The notes beneath the pieces were generated by a model, which saw only the letters and a list, made by a program, of their open reading frames with translations, searched no databases and was not told the origin of the DNA. From NCBI GenBank assembly GCA_003116995.1, contig BDSL01000125.1:124001-188000 (forward strand): DNA of 64,000 bases. The letters are read 5' to 3'. The DNA comes from Yamagishiella unicocca. Lineage: Eukaryota; Chlorophyta; Chlorophyceae; Chlamydomonadales; Volvocaceae. The translations under genes were made by a program, and so were the position numbers. The number at the start of each line of letters is the position of its first letter. Position 1 is the first letter of the stretch. Positions 33,228 through 44,376 of this stretch are shown in pieces.

Positions 33228-33330
33228 CATTCGCAGAGAGGCACAGCGCCTACATTCGCAGAGAGGCACAGCGCCTACATTCGCAGAGAGGCACAGCGCC
33301 TACATTCGCAGAGAGGCACAGCGCCTACAT
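33228..33330. repeat. 25-bp tandem repeat, 4 copies
   Basis: CATTCGCAGAGAGGCACAGC plus GCCTA repeats four times without change, inside the 1.2-kb segment that separates the NTPase gene from its likely 3' flank. Confidence 0.93.
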
Positions 33331-33392
33331 ACACGGCGCCTACATGCCATAGGGGGCTTCCTGAAACACGCGCATGCAGCTGCGGCGACCAC

Positions 33393-33998
33393 CTACGGCT
33401 GCCGCCGTGCTGCCGGACGCGACCCCAGGAGGGACGCTGCGCTCGTCGCCTGCGTCGGTACGGGCGCTGCCACAGCCGCCGCCACTGCCGTCGTCGCCGC
33501 CGTCAGCACCAGCCGCACGCCGCCATGCGACCCCCCTCGCAGCCTAAACGCCTCCAGCACCGGATACTGCTGCGACAGGCGCCACATGGTGCACTGTGGC
33601 CATGGCCTTGCCGCGCCGCCATAGCATGGCGTCGGCCGCACCTGCGCCGCAGCCTCAGCTACAGAGGGCAGCAAATGCCGCGTGAAGGCTGGCAGACCGT
33701 GCACAAGGCGCGGCGGCGCCACCGCCGCCGTCACCAGCGAGCCTGCGGTCAGGAGCCGCCGCCGCCGCGCACACAGCCCCTCCAGGAACAGGAAGCTCGA
33801 CGGCACGGCCGCGAGGACAGCGCCTCCACCGCCGCCAGCTGCTGCAGCGGCGTCGGAGCCCACCAGCACCCAGCCGCACGTCCTGCCACCGAAGGCCGAC
33901 CCCACTGCCGTCGCAGGGCGCGCACCCGGATCCCAAGAGGAAGCCGGCGGCGGCCGAGTGCGCAGTGCAGCTAGGCTGAGGCTGCTGGCGGTCTGCAC
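33393..33998 (-). CDS. Hypothetical Ala-rich ORF
   Basis: A 201-aa uninterrupted frame starting at an ATG. The middle looks protein-like (FLEGLCARRRRLLTAG, then QCTMWRLSQQYPVLEAF), while the flanks are low-complexity Ala/Gly. The opposite strand is also open, as is common in GC-rich DNA. It lies within the segment that appears inserted downstream of the NTPase gene. No family recognised. Confidence 0.3.
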   Translation of the reverse strand: MQTASSLSLAALRTRPPPASSWDPGARPATAVGSAFGGRTCGWVLVGSDAAAAAGGGGGAVLAAVPSSFLFLEGLCARRRRLLTAGSLVTAAVAPPRLVHGLPAFTRHLLPSVAEAAAQVRPTPCYGGAARPWPQCTMWRLSQQYPVLEAFRLRGGSHGGVRLVLTAATTAVAAAVAAPVPTQATSAASLLGSRPAARRQP

Positions 33999-34233
33999 GG
34001 CGCAGGGGGTGGGCGGGGGGCAAGCAGAGCCACAGAGCCGGTGCTATTGCCTGCTTGCTTGCTGCCGCCCTAGGGTACCCCCTGGTGTGCGCAATCTGTG
34101 CTCCCCATGGGGCGGCGGGGGCGGCGGGGCGGCGGCAGGGCAAGCCTACTCAGCCGACTCGGGGGACGGTCATCATCATATCACCACCTCCACTGACGCC
34201 TACCCGGGAGGAACCTCACCCTCCCGACAACCC

Positions 34234-37200
34234 TCACATGGCCAGCCTCAGCAGCCTTGCCTGGTGTAGGGGCGCACGCCGTACCAGCAGCAGCAGGGGC
34301 GTGGACACCGTCACCCGCCTTGGGCAGGGCCCCGACCTGGTGGACTGCACCGGCATAAGGCCCTGGTGACGCCCTGCCATTGCGCTGGCGGGCCCCAAAC
34401 TGCCAGCTGAGCCGTATGGAAGCGCCCCGGGGTTGCTGCTGCGGCGGCGGCTGAGACTTCTGCCCCCACCGCCGCTGCCGTGACCACGGGGGGCCACCTT
34501 GGGTTTGCTGCTGCTGCTGTCCGCGGGGCCACCTTGGGACGAGCCACTTTTGCCGCTGCGCCTTCTGTCCCCACCGCCGCTGCCGGCGCCACGCGGGTGG
34601 CGGACGGAGCTGCTGCCGCCACCACCGCTGCTGGTGCTGCCGCCTGTGCTGCCGCCGCCCGTGCTGCTGCCGCCATGGCGGGTGCTGGTGCTGCCGCGGC
34701 CGCTGCGCTCGGCGCCGCCGTCGCCACCGCCGCGGCTGTCGGCACTGCCGGCGACATCGCGCGCACTACTGCTGCCGCTGCTGCCCCTGCCGCCACCGCT
34801 ATCGGGTTGTGGCTCCACGAACGCCGCTGTGGCCTTGTCGACGGTGTCGCGTGACAGCATGCGCATCCCCTTGATAGCGATGTCCGAGAGGATAGTCACG
34901 CGCTGGCCCAGCACGCGCGGTAGCGCCATCAGCACGTCCACGTCCACAACGTCCTCCCACTCCCACGGCGTTTGGTGAGCAATCACGTTGCGGCTCAGCC
35001 TGTAGGGGGCAACCAAAGGGGGCAACGGAAGGGGGCAACCGAAGGGGGCAACCGAAGTGGGTGTAATTTGACAGAGGACAGGGGAGACGCAGGTAAGGCG
35101 TCTTGGGCATCGCCGAGGCAGTCCGGGCTGATGCATTTGTGCCGGCTGACCTGAGGTAGAACACGAGCAGGTCGAGGTCGGTCTGCAGCAACTCCTTATT
35201 CTTAGCATACCAGCCGCGGTCGCCGCTGTTCCAGTCCGACAGCAGGACCTGCGCACCAAGCCACGGCGGTGTTTGTGTTGGTGGCACAGGATGTAACAAG
35301 TTGGCCTAGCGACCCTGCGACCTGACCTTGGCAGTACGGCTGACACGTGCCGCGCAACAGTACGGATACATTTGTGTGTGAAGGACGGCGCGGCCCTCAA
35401 CAGCCTGACACCAGCAGTACGGCTGACACGTGCCGCGCAACAGTACGGGTACCGTTGCTTTGGAGGACGGCGCGGCCCTCAACGCACCTCTTGGAACCAG
35501 ACCTGCTCCTCCCAGCGGCTCGCCACGCTACCGCACTCGGGCAGCTTGCTCGCCACCTTTTCCGCCAGAGACTGCACAGTTGTGCGGGGGCATATGCACA
35601 GTTGTGCGGGGGCAAATGCACGGCCCGCGTCAGTGAGCGGCTACCCAAGCCCATGCCTCGTGTCCCAAGCTCAAGGCATATGCACCACCACCGGCGTTTC
35701 AATCAGGCATCAGGCTCACTAAGCCCCACCCCGAGTGCGCACCTCCAGTATGTCCCGCAGGCCTTCACTGCCTGCCGGGTGCGGCGTGTCCACCCAGCGG
35801 CTTTGCGCACGAGCGCCGAACAGGTAGTCCGCCACCTCACCCAGCCGAAGCAGCGCCCAGCCCCAGTCCAACTGGATGAACGTCGCGCTGCAGTCCAGGT
35901 TGAACCAGTGGTCCCGCAGGCTTCCGTCCTTGTTGACGATCAGCTGCAAGGCAGCGATACACCAGGGCGGCCGTCCGTGAGCGCGCCTTGTGGGCTGGAA
36001 GAAGGAATGTGGGCTAGAAGAAGGAATGTGGGGCAGAAGAAGGAATGGTGTATACGTCCCAACCATACCATAGATAAACAGGGCATGCAGGCCAGTCCAT
36101 CACACCTTAAGACACGGCCCTCGAGCGTGACGCAACATACATTGCTGCGGCAGAGTACCAACTTTAGAGGCCACGCAGCTTGTATGGCCGAGCATGGTCT
36201 AGATGACTGCCGCCGCTACTGAGCGGCGTGCCACCATCGTGCCACCATCGGGCGGAACTTCGCCCCCACCCAGCCGCTTGCACACGGGTGCGTGCTCAGA
36301 GCACACCGACTCGCTTGGGATGGTTTGCCTCTTGAGTGGAAGCGAGTGCAAGCCGTACGCCAGGTTTTCCGCCCCGCCTACACGCCAAAACGTAGCTTCA
36401 TCGATACCCTCAGTCCCCTCCTACCCTTAGTCCCCTCCTACCCTCGGACCCCTCCTACCCTCGGACCCCCAAGCAAAACCCCCTCAAATAAAGACCCCAC
36501 GCACCCACCCACCCACCCCACCCACCCACCCACGCATCCACCCATCCCCAACCCCGCCCGCCCGCACCCACCCGCAGAATCTGCCGCTGGTAGTCGTCTC
36601 GTAGGTAGAAGAGCCCCTCGTCGGTGCTCTCCAGGTGCGGCTTCAGGAAGCGCTTGAGGGCGAGGTCCATGAAGTCGATCCGCGTCCCCACTCCCGCGAA
36701 CGCGAGGTCCAGCACAGCGCGGCGGCTCTCCGGCGACATGCCCGACAGGCTGAACTTCCACTCCCTCAGCGACTGCGGGAAGACAGGGTTGAGGGAGCAG
36801 TGGACGTAGGGGCGCATGGGAAGATGAGACACGGTCATCAGGCGGGTCAGCGCGGGAGGGCAAGTAAGGCGAGGGCGGGCGCAATAATCTCAATCACCCA
36901 ACCCTCCGATCGCCTCCTTCCTCTCCCCAGTCCCAACCCTATCGCCGTGTCTGGTCGGACACTTGGCTTAGAGCTATCGGCCGGATCACGAGCAGCCACG
37001 GGCCTATAAGAGAGAGAGAGAGATCTGCAGCTCATCTTACCTCGCAGACGAGCTTTGGGACGAGGTACTCCGACACCAAGCCGTCGACATCCTTGGGCTT
37101 GCCGAAGTCCGCCCAGTCACCCACCAGCTCGGTCAGCAGCGCGGGCGAGTTCTCGCTCCACTCCAGCAGCCGCGACTCCAGACCTAGCTCAACGCGATAC

Positions 37201-40200
37201 CTTTTCGCCAGGCTGCTCCGCAACAGCTCCATGTGCTGCTCGGGGTAGGTGGCGGGCAGGTCCACCTGCCGGACCATGCTCCACAGCGCGTAGCCGTTGG
37301 TTGGCATGGCCGCGATGCTCATCCACGTAAGCGCCATGCCGCTGCCGGTGAGGCACCAAATCACGGTGCGGGGACCGAACACCAGCAGCTGCTTCAGTAG
37401 TATGTCCCGGATGTACTCGGCGCCCAGCTCGTCCAGCTTGTTGTCTACGGTCGGCCGGAGGAAGCTCTGCAGCTCATCTCGGGACGCAACCCGCAGACGG
37501 CAAAAGCAGAAGCAAGTGGCTGGCCTGGCTTCGGAGCTGGCGGAGATCCGAAACCGTCTCGTCGCTCTCGAGGCCGCGGCCGACGGCAAGGCGTAAAGGT
37601 ATTGTTGCTGGCGCGTTGATGGGGTTTGGGCTGCGGGTACACGGAGCCTTGCCTTGCAACCGCTGCGTCCTGCCCGGACCACGTCGCACCGGCGCGACGG
37701 CGCGCCGGGTACGACGGCGCGCCGGTACGACGGTGCGCCGGTACGACGGTGCGCCGGTACGACGGTGCGCCGGTACGACGGCGCGCCGGTACGACGGTGC
37801 GCCGGTACGACGGTGCGCCGGTACGACGGCGCGCCGGTACGACGGTGCGCCGGTACGACGGTGCGACGGTACGACGGCGCGCCGGTACGACGGTGCGCCG
37901 GTACGACGGTGCGACGGCGCGCCGGTACGACGGTGCGACGGCGCGACGGTACGACCCTCAGCCCTCCGAAACCACGTGTGGGTGCGTTTGGATGCGCCGC
38001 GATCACCCACGCTTGGGACCACGCGCCGCCGTGCGGCAGCCCGCGTGTGACGTGGGGAGATGGCATCGAAGGCGCGGGGTGCGCAGGCAAGCGCAGGTTG
38101 TGCGTGGACGTGTCCCTGTTCAACCATGAGCCTTGTGCTAGTGCCTTTTCGTAAGTAAGCAGGGGCTTGTGTTACGGGAGCAGCAGGTGCTGGGATCCTC
38201 GGGTTGCCCCTCATCGGTTGCATGCCGCGCCCGGTACACTTCCATGCCCCTTGCGCAGGCTCAGTGTATGCCTGTGCGCGCGGCCCGCTGTGCGCGCGGC
38301 CCCCTGTGCGTGACCCTTCTCTTCTTGCACGTGGATGTGATGAGTGCCGCTCACGCCCCGCTTGACGCCCCTGCAGTGCCCCTGACCTACCGAACAGGAC
38401 CAGCACAGGCACCTTGACCGCGCGAAAAAAATTGATGACCGTGCTGCCCGCCCTGCCGCAGAACTCGGGCGTAGAGCCGGCCGGCGCCGCCAGCAACCTC
38501 TGCGCCTGCTGCCAGGCAGCCTCCGCAACAGGCACGTTCCCTTTGCGCGCCCACCGGACAAGCCGCTCCACCAGGATGTAGAGAAGGACACCGGTGCCCG
38601 CCTGCACACATATGACGTTCCAACGCATGACGTGGCAAGGGAAATGAATAACCGCTGCACCATACACACATACGCCGGCTAGCTTCCAGGCCGCCCACTG
38701 CACGCCGGCTGCTGCCACACCCTCGCTAGTCCTGCTCTTGTGGTGAAGTCCTGACGGCACTTGCCTGCCGGAAGAGACTGTCACCGCACAGCCGCAGGAC
38801 TGTCATGCCCGAGAGTGGGCAGTCGGGTGGCTGCTCCCGCAGCACCGCAGACACTGCCGCAGGGACCATGTCCTGCTGGGAGTACGACTTTCCCGTCTGC
38901 AAAAGCATCAAGCGCGCGAGGGACGCAGGGTGCGAGATGCCGTATGTAACGATTTGGCAGTACGGCATGCCGTACTGCGCGCATGAACTGCGGACATGCA
39001 TTGGGCCGGGGCCGCAACGTGAGGTCGCGAGCAAAAGGGGTCACCAATCCATCCGCGTCCGCCACCTCTCCCCGCTCTGTCGCTGTGAACTTCAATGCAC
39101 GGCAGTTACCAACCGCGAAGGGTAAAGCCCCCTGCCCTGCAGCTTCGTTCCGGTCACCTTGATGAGCCCAGAGAGGACGAGGGGTGTAAGTCCCCGGGCG
39201 TCATCGTAGCTGGCGTTGTAACAGCAGTGGGCCGCCCAGCCCTTGACACGCTTTACGGCTCCGGACGGGTCTAGGTACAGCTTAGCATTCCGACCGTTCT
39301 TGTCGCGCATCTCCCAGAACTGCGTCTCGCCCGTGTCGTCAGCAGGCGCTTGGCTGTGTGGGCGCAGCTCCCAAGCCTCTTCCAGCAGAATCCTGACGGG
39401 CGGTCCTGCAATGCAGTGCGGCAGGACGCAAAGTGGGCTGTTTGAGAGCCTGCTCTTAGTGAATCATATGGGATAAACAGGGCAGATTGCAGACCGTAAT
39501 GCATGTCCGAGCCATGTCATCCTGCTCACGCACCTCGCGGAGCAACGGAGGGCGCCAGGTGGCCTGCAGAGGGCACAGGCGCGGGCAGAGTTCGGTTACA
39601 GGAAGAGGGGACGAGCAGGCAACTTTGGCTACTGACACAGGCGAGGGCCCACAGGTAAAGGCGGGGCCGGCACAAAGCGCAAGTACAGCGCATTGCATGG
39701 CGTAAGGTAACGGCAGAAGGAGCCCGGACTCACCTGCATGTACCACCGTGCTGCCTGGGCCTGGGCCGGCCGCCGCGCCTGCACAACGGGGAGGGTGGGA
39801 AATGCATGAGAGCACATATCACGCATGTCACGACCCATGCTAGCTGTTAACCGGCACAACCGGCAAATAGAAGCAGTCGTAGCTCCGTGGCCTACCTGTG
39901 TGAACTCCCACGAAAACACGCATTCCCAAACACCGGCTAGTTGCGGTCAGCTACAGCTGTAGTTCACCAAGGCCCAGATGCAACACGTGCGGGGATCGCA
40001 ACCAGGCCGGCAGGTTCCAGACGAGCACAGTGGCAGCACATGGCGGTCAGTAGCAAAATCAAGAGGAGCTGAGACCAACGCGCGCCGCCGGCAATGCTCC
40101 AATTCTGGACTTGCCTTCCCTCTCCAGCATCTTATCAACCAGCAAAACCGCGTGCTCATTGGTCGCGGTGAATATGGCTTGCTTGATGAGGTCGCCCTTG

Positions 40201-40298
40201 GCGTCCAGCGCCAGCACGGCTTTTACAACCCAGACATCCGGCTTTCCAAGCCCCTGGAGCTTCTTGAACAGCCCGTCTGCAGTATACTTTACGTCCAT
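34234..40298 (-). CDS. P-loop NTPase with HEPN-like C-terminus (Crinkler/RHS-type candidate)
   Basis: Thirteen exons: 40298-40115, 39778-39734, 39563-39534, 39405-39158, 39089-39045, 38896-38765, 38601-38391, 37477-37041, 36772-36572, 35943-35743, 35571-35488, 35248-35151 and 34999-34234. All phases fit, giving 893 aa. Residues 1-61 are a header, and 62-76 come from a 45-nt exon encoding AAAGPGPG, as in the kinase gene. Walker A ADGLTGKS lies at 181-188, built across an intron. Walker B VLVLFDELQ has Asp 299 and Glu 300. LTGSGMALTW at about 341 resembles the sensor-type GS motif of CR NTPases. The C-terminal helical part has RNVIAHQT (Arg 642, His 647), an Rx4H motif as in HEPN ribonucleases, then a Gly/Ser-rich tail. 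Two introns use AG|GCAAGT donors. The weakest exon is 39089-39045 (poor acceptor), yet it completes Walker A. Function is inferred only. Confidence 0.7.
35333..35490. repeat. Tandem duplication of about 80 bp over an exon-intron edge
   Basis: GCAGTACGGCTGACACGTGC and GACGGCGCGGCCCTCAAC occur in both halves, 35333-35412 and 35413-35490. The second half reaches the end of the exon at 35571-35488 of the minus-strand NTPase gene; the first lies in the intron. Confidence 0.85.
37690..37960. repeat. 15-bp GC-rich minisatellite in an NTPase intron
   Basis: CGCCGGTACGACGGT-type units run for about 270 bp within the intron between exons 38601-38391 and 37477-37041. All six frames stay open, giving false Arg/Thr-rich ORFs. 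Confidence 0.95.
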
Positions 40299-41328
40299 TA
40301 CGGCTGGCCACGTTAGAAGTTAGAAGTAGGCAAATTGCAGGCCAAGTGTAGGATGGTTGATTCTCAAGGCTTGTCCTGGCCAGTGCCCCGAACTGCCGAC
40401 AATGAAATGTTCGCCTTCTTCACATTATATGTGACACAGGTTATTGTAAAATATAAGCTATGGGGTCAAAGAGTGCGTGGAGGATGATAGAATCGAGTGA
40501 AATGGAGTCGGATAGTAGCGTTCGCGCTAGATTCGTATACTTCATGTACATAACACGTATAGACGCTTACAATAAGACCTCCTGCATAGCCGATGTCAAT
40601 GGACAAGAAATGAAAACAGTTGTGTCGTAAATTACCGGTATCCAAGAAATGAAAACAAGTGTATCGAAAAAATGGACAATTGCGTCACAAAATTTCGTCA
40701 TATTCGACATTTCGCCCCGTTTCCAGCCTGTCCGGGCAGAGGGATGCAACCGAGCCCGCATACATACATCTTCGGACATCCCACGGTCACGCATCCATTT
40801 GGGTTGGCACATCCACCCTCCCAAACCTGATCCCGCCGTTTCCATCCCCAGTCATACGCATCCACATCCCCGGTCGCACGCATCCACACATTCCTGCATC
40901 TCCCGGGCGTTTGCATCCCTCGTCACACGCAACCACTCCCCGGTCGCACGCATCCACATCCCCGATCGCATGCATCCACACATTTCAACATCTCCCGCCG
41001 GGGTTTGCAATCGCATCCCTAGTGCTGCACGGATTCCCTAGTCAAGTTCTTCACGCTCGCTGTATGTCTTCACATTGCTGTTATTTTACGGGTAGCTGCC
41101 ATATCGTGTCTTACATTGTCGTACACCAAGTGCACTGAGCATCCTTGTGGAGCCTTCTGCACGGCAACACTATCATTACCAACACTGTCATGACATGACC
41201 AGGTCCATCCAATGCCTGCCTCTTCCCAGCATGCCCCAGCCACGTCCAAACCCGCCCGCCTGATGCTAGCCGCCCCTCCCCCAAACGCAGGATCATCGCT
41301 TCCGTTATTCGTTAATCCAGCATTCCAG
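40299..41328. other. Spacer upstream of the NTPase gene; degenerate tandem repeats
   Basis: No convincing gene. Degenerate units containing CGCACGCATCCACAT and CATCTCCCG occupy about 40780-41030. AT-rich sequence at 40420-40470 lies some 130-170 bp ahead of the NTPase ATG on the minus strand and could hold its promoter; no clear TATA was assigned. Confidence 0.4.
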
Positions 41329-41478
41329 CTAGACGCCGTCGCCGACTTAGCTCAGCCGCCGAAGGCCGACATTTATACGGCCTCCGTCTTTCGTTTTCTC
41401 AACCAAGTTCTCCAGCATGCATCTCGAAACATCTGTCCTCAACGGTTCTTCTTGCGTACACGGGTCTTCCTTGCAAGT
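41329..41478 (+). repeat. Dispersed element of about 145 bp, copy 2
   Basis: Full-length relative of 21981-22127 with the same ordered blocks, ending CACGGGTCTTCCTTGC. It is followed after about 115 bp by a LINE tail. Confidence 0.8.
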
Positions 41479-41594
41479 TGCAACCTCACGCAGATCCCAC
41501 AGAAGGTTGACTCAGTGCCCCGAGCCCGGGCTAACCCAGCACAGTTATGCCTCTGCCCTCTGGGCTCCTCCGGGCTCTCGGTTGTGAGGCTCTG

Positions 41595-41705
41595 GGTGGT
41601 TTGCCTTTCGGAACCGTCGGTTTCCCTTGCTTTCCTTGTCTCTTTCAGTGTCAGGCGATGCGCCCGATGGCTCTACCGTTTAAGGTCTGGACCCACTGTT
41701 ACAAG
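41595..41705 (+). mobile_element. LINE 3' tail fragment
   Basis: Contains TGGTTTGCCTTT, CAGTGTCAGGCGATGCGCCC and GGTCTGGACCCACTGTTACA, matching the end of the intact LINE at 32604-32710. It is a strongly 5'-truncated insertion in the same orientation. Confidence 0.85.
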
Positions 41706-42998
41706 TACTACAAAGTTATACCCTTATTGCGTATCGACTGTTCTTAAAAGAAGTAGTACGTAGGGCTGCACACAAACGGCTTATGTGCCTCATGAGAGCA
41801 TCTACAACATCTAGAACGTAACCGTCACCACAACATCTAGAACGTGACTTCGACCAATGGATGGTGGTAAAAACCACCGGCTAACGAGAGGGGCCGCAAG
41901 CGGGACAGCCCAATTCGGTCGTCATAATGACGCCCTCGTTGAAGGTCGGTAGCCGAACCAAGGGGGTGATGAGTTCGGCAAAGGGCAAGGGCCGGGCTGG
42001 ATCGGACATCACACTCCTCAAGTAAAGATCGGTATGTAGCTTTCGCTCATGACAATCGTGCCACCTGTGCTCCCGCCCGCCGGTGGCAGCGGGGCCACCC
42101 GCGCTCCGCTGCCGGCGGCGGCAGGAGCGAGCGCAGGTGGCACGATTGTCACTAAGAACTAAAGCCACCCGCGCTCCCGCCGGCGCCTGTTGCCACAATA
42201 GCCACACCGTTGGCCGTTGCGCAGGGCTGCGCCGCGGCGGCGGTGACAGTTGGTGCTGTGACGATGGGCCAGGCCATGGCTGTCCTGCGTCAACCGAGTG
42301 TTCTGCACTGCACGGCACGGCACGGCAGCAATCGCTTCCACCGCTGCCCCAGTGCCGCCGACGTCCCGGGCCTGAAAGGGGCAATTCGGGGCCCGCGGCG
42401 ATAGGTCGGAACAGAGGGCAAGACGCCCACGCGCGTGGCCTATAGGGAGTGCGCACCCCCTCGACAAGTAAGGGAGCGCGCACACCTACATAGGCAGGGG
42501 GAGCGCGTAGTCTGGGGGAAGGGGAGCGCACACCGCCTCGACTGAAGTGAACAAGCTACTTGTGTTACTACATGATAACTTTGCTTAGCTGTCGTGTGCG
42601 TGTGAGACGGCTGCCGTCTGCACGTGACTCGCCCTCGCACAAGTTGTCGCGGCGCGCGGTCGGACGCAGCATGTATGACCGGCCGCGCCAGCCCCCAGCA
42701 GCATAAACGCGCCCCCCAACTTGCTTACCAGGTATTGCTCTAGAATCCAGCCTGACAGATGGTTGGCTGTCCAGGTCGCTAGCGGTAATGCCGTCCTGAC
42801 AACTGTCCTCATCGCTATCGAATCCTGATGCCGCTCCGCAAGAATTCTCAACTTTTATCCTTATTGCCCATCAGTCAAGCGGCTCGGGCAAGCCGAGCTT
42901 TGTTGGCTGTGACGAACTGCTCACAACTCCGTCAGTAAAGCTGCGTTGTGGCACCAATAGTAAGTATCACGATAACGGCATGTACTAGTACGTATGTA
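41706..42998. other. Spacer with a nested inverted repeat
   Basis: No gene is supported. At 42048-42152 GACAATCGTGCCACCTG and CAGGTGGCACGATTGTC face each other about 65 bp apart, and a second, shorter pair (GGTGGCAGCGG / CCGCTGCCGGC) nests between them. A long minus-strand frame here is Arg/Pro-rich shadow coding. Confidence 0.5.
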
Positions 42999-43640
42999 GC
43001 GCCTTTGTTTGTCGGGCTGACAAGTTGTGCGGATGCGCGGTGGCCAAGCCGAGTTGGCCGGGGTCCAGTTTCTTCCGAGTTATCAAGCAACTCATATGAA
43101 CATAGCAATTTTGTTTGTAGTGGCCCATGTCACGGGTGACCCGGCAGGTCGGCGCCTATGTTTGTATGTCGGGCTGACAGTTTGCGAATGACAGGTTGCC
43201 GATGCACGGTGACCAAGCAAGACGAGTTGGCCGGCGGGGTCCCGTTTCTCCCGAGTTATCAATCCATACGAACAAAGCAATCTGGTTGTAGTGGGCCATG
43301 TTAGTTGGGGCGACGTACGCGCCACACGCATTGCTGGCGGAGAAGTGCTGTGGGGCGCTCCAGAAGGGTGCGTGCCTTCATTCACGTACGGCAGGTGCGG
43401 CCCGGCAGGATGGTCCGGCAGGGGTGGCCCGGCAGGTCAGCGGCTATGTTTGTATGTCGGGCTGGCAGTTTGCGGATGCGCGTGACCAGGCAAGCCGAGT
43501 TGGCCGGCGGGCGGGGTCCAGTTTCTTCCGAGTTATTAACCCATACGAACAAAGCAATCTGGTTGCCCATGTCCGTTGAAGCGACGTATGCGCCACACGC
43601 ACTGGCGGAGTAGTGCTGTGGGGCGCTCCAGGGTGGCTAG
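42999..43640. repeat. Three degenerate tandem blocks (150-290 bp)
   Basis: Each block carries TATGTTTGTATGTCGGGCTG or a close variant, GAGTTGGCCGG, TTTCTTCCGAGTTAT, and the AACAAAGCAATCTGGTTG region. Block lengths differ because of internal insertions. Confidence 0.8.
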
Positions 43641-43959
43641 CTTCACGTATGGCAGGCACCGCCAGGGGTGGATGCGCGGGTATGCTTCCGAATTTTATTG
43701 TAATCGCTAGCGGTTGGACCCAAGGTTGTTGGATTTCAATAGATGGTATCCGTGGCTGTCACGCACAGCAGAGACCCAAAAAGACTTTTCATTTCCCTGG
43801 GCCGCAATTTTCCAGGACCGTGCGGCTACGCTCGCTGGCACTGTCGCACTGAGAATTGTACGACGGACGAGCGCGGGAGCCGGTGTGACCTTCAGTTCCA
43901 AAAACTCACAGGATCCAGAACGACGCAAAAAGGTGCCCGTACGTGCCGGGCCGATAAAG

Positions 43960-43968
43960 TATATAAGG
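43960..43968 (+). promoter_or_regulatory. TATA box candidate for the EGF/polyproline gene
   Basis: TATATAAGG on the plus strand lies about 410 bp before the ATG at 44377, in otherwise ordinary sequence. Confidence 0.4.
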
Positions 43969-44376
43969 CGTTGCTTGCAGTTGTTGGACAGCATTATTAT
44001 TGCCATCACTGCCATCACTGCAGCCATCAGGCGCGCTGCAAAGTCAACCTAACACTTCCACGCAGGTAGGGTAGGGCTACCTTCGCTATACCACGGTGGT
44101 GCTTTGATAAGCGCGTGCGTGCGTGCGTATATTTATTGCCAATGTACCCATCTCAACTGCCAGTCCGTCGAACATAGCGCGCGGTAGGCAGGGTTTATTT
44201 CAAACTTGTGTTCACGTGCACGCTGCCCTCTTTTTGCAGCAGGTCGGTCTCGCTCACTTGCTCGCACGAACGCGACAGACCTTGCCCAAGCACGTAACAA
44301 GCAAGGCCGCCGCCGTGTTCCGTCCACTCGTGGTGCACGCATTGCCTACGTACTTTCCTGCTAGCTGCCGGCCGCA

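Noticed and set aside
37474..38784. 436-aa and 363-aa continuous minus-strand proteins across 37.0-38.8 kb
   Set aside because: These read through an intron filled with the 15-bp minisatellite. Splicing from 38391 to 37477 restores FDELQ (Walker B) and consistent phases.
41881..42531. 216-aa minus-strand ORF
   Set aside because: Arg/Pro/Ser-rich composition over an inverted-repeat region, with no splice logic or motif.
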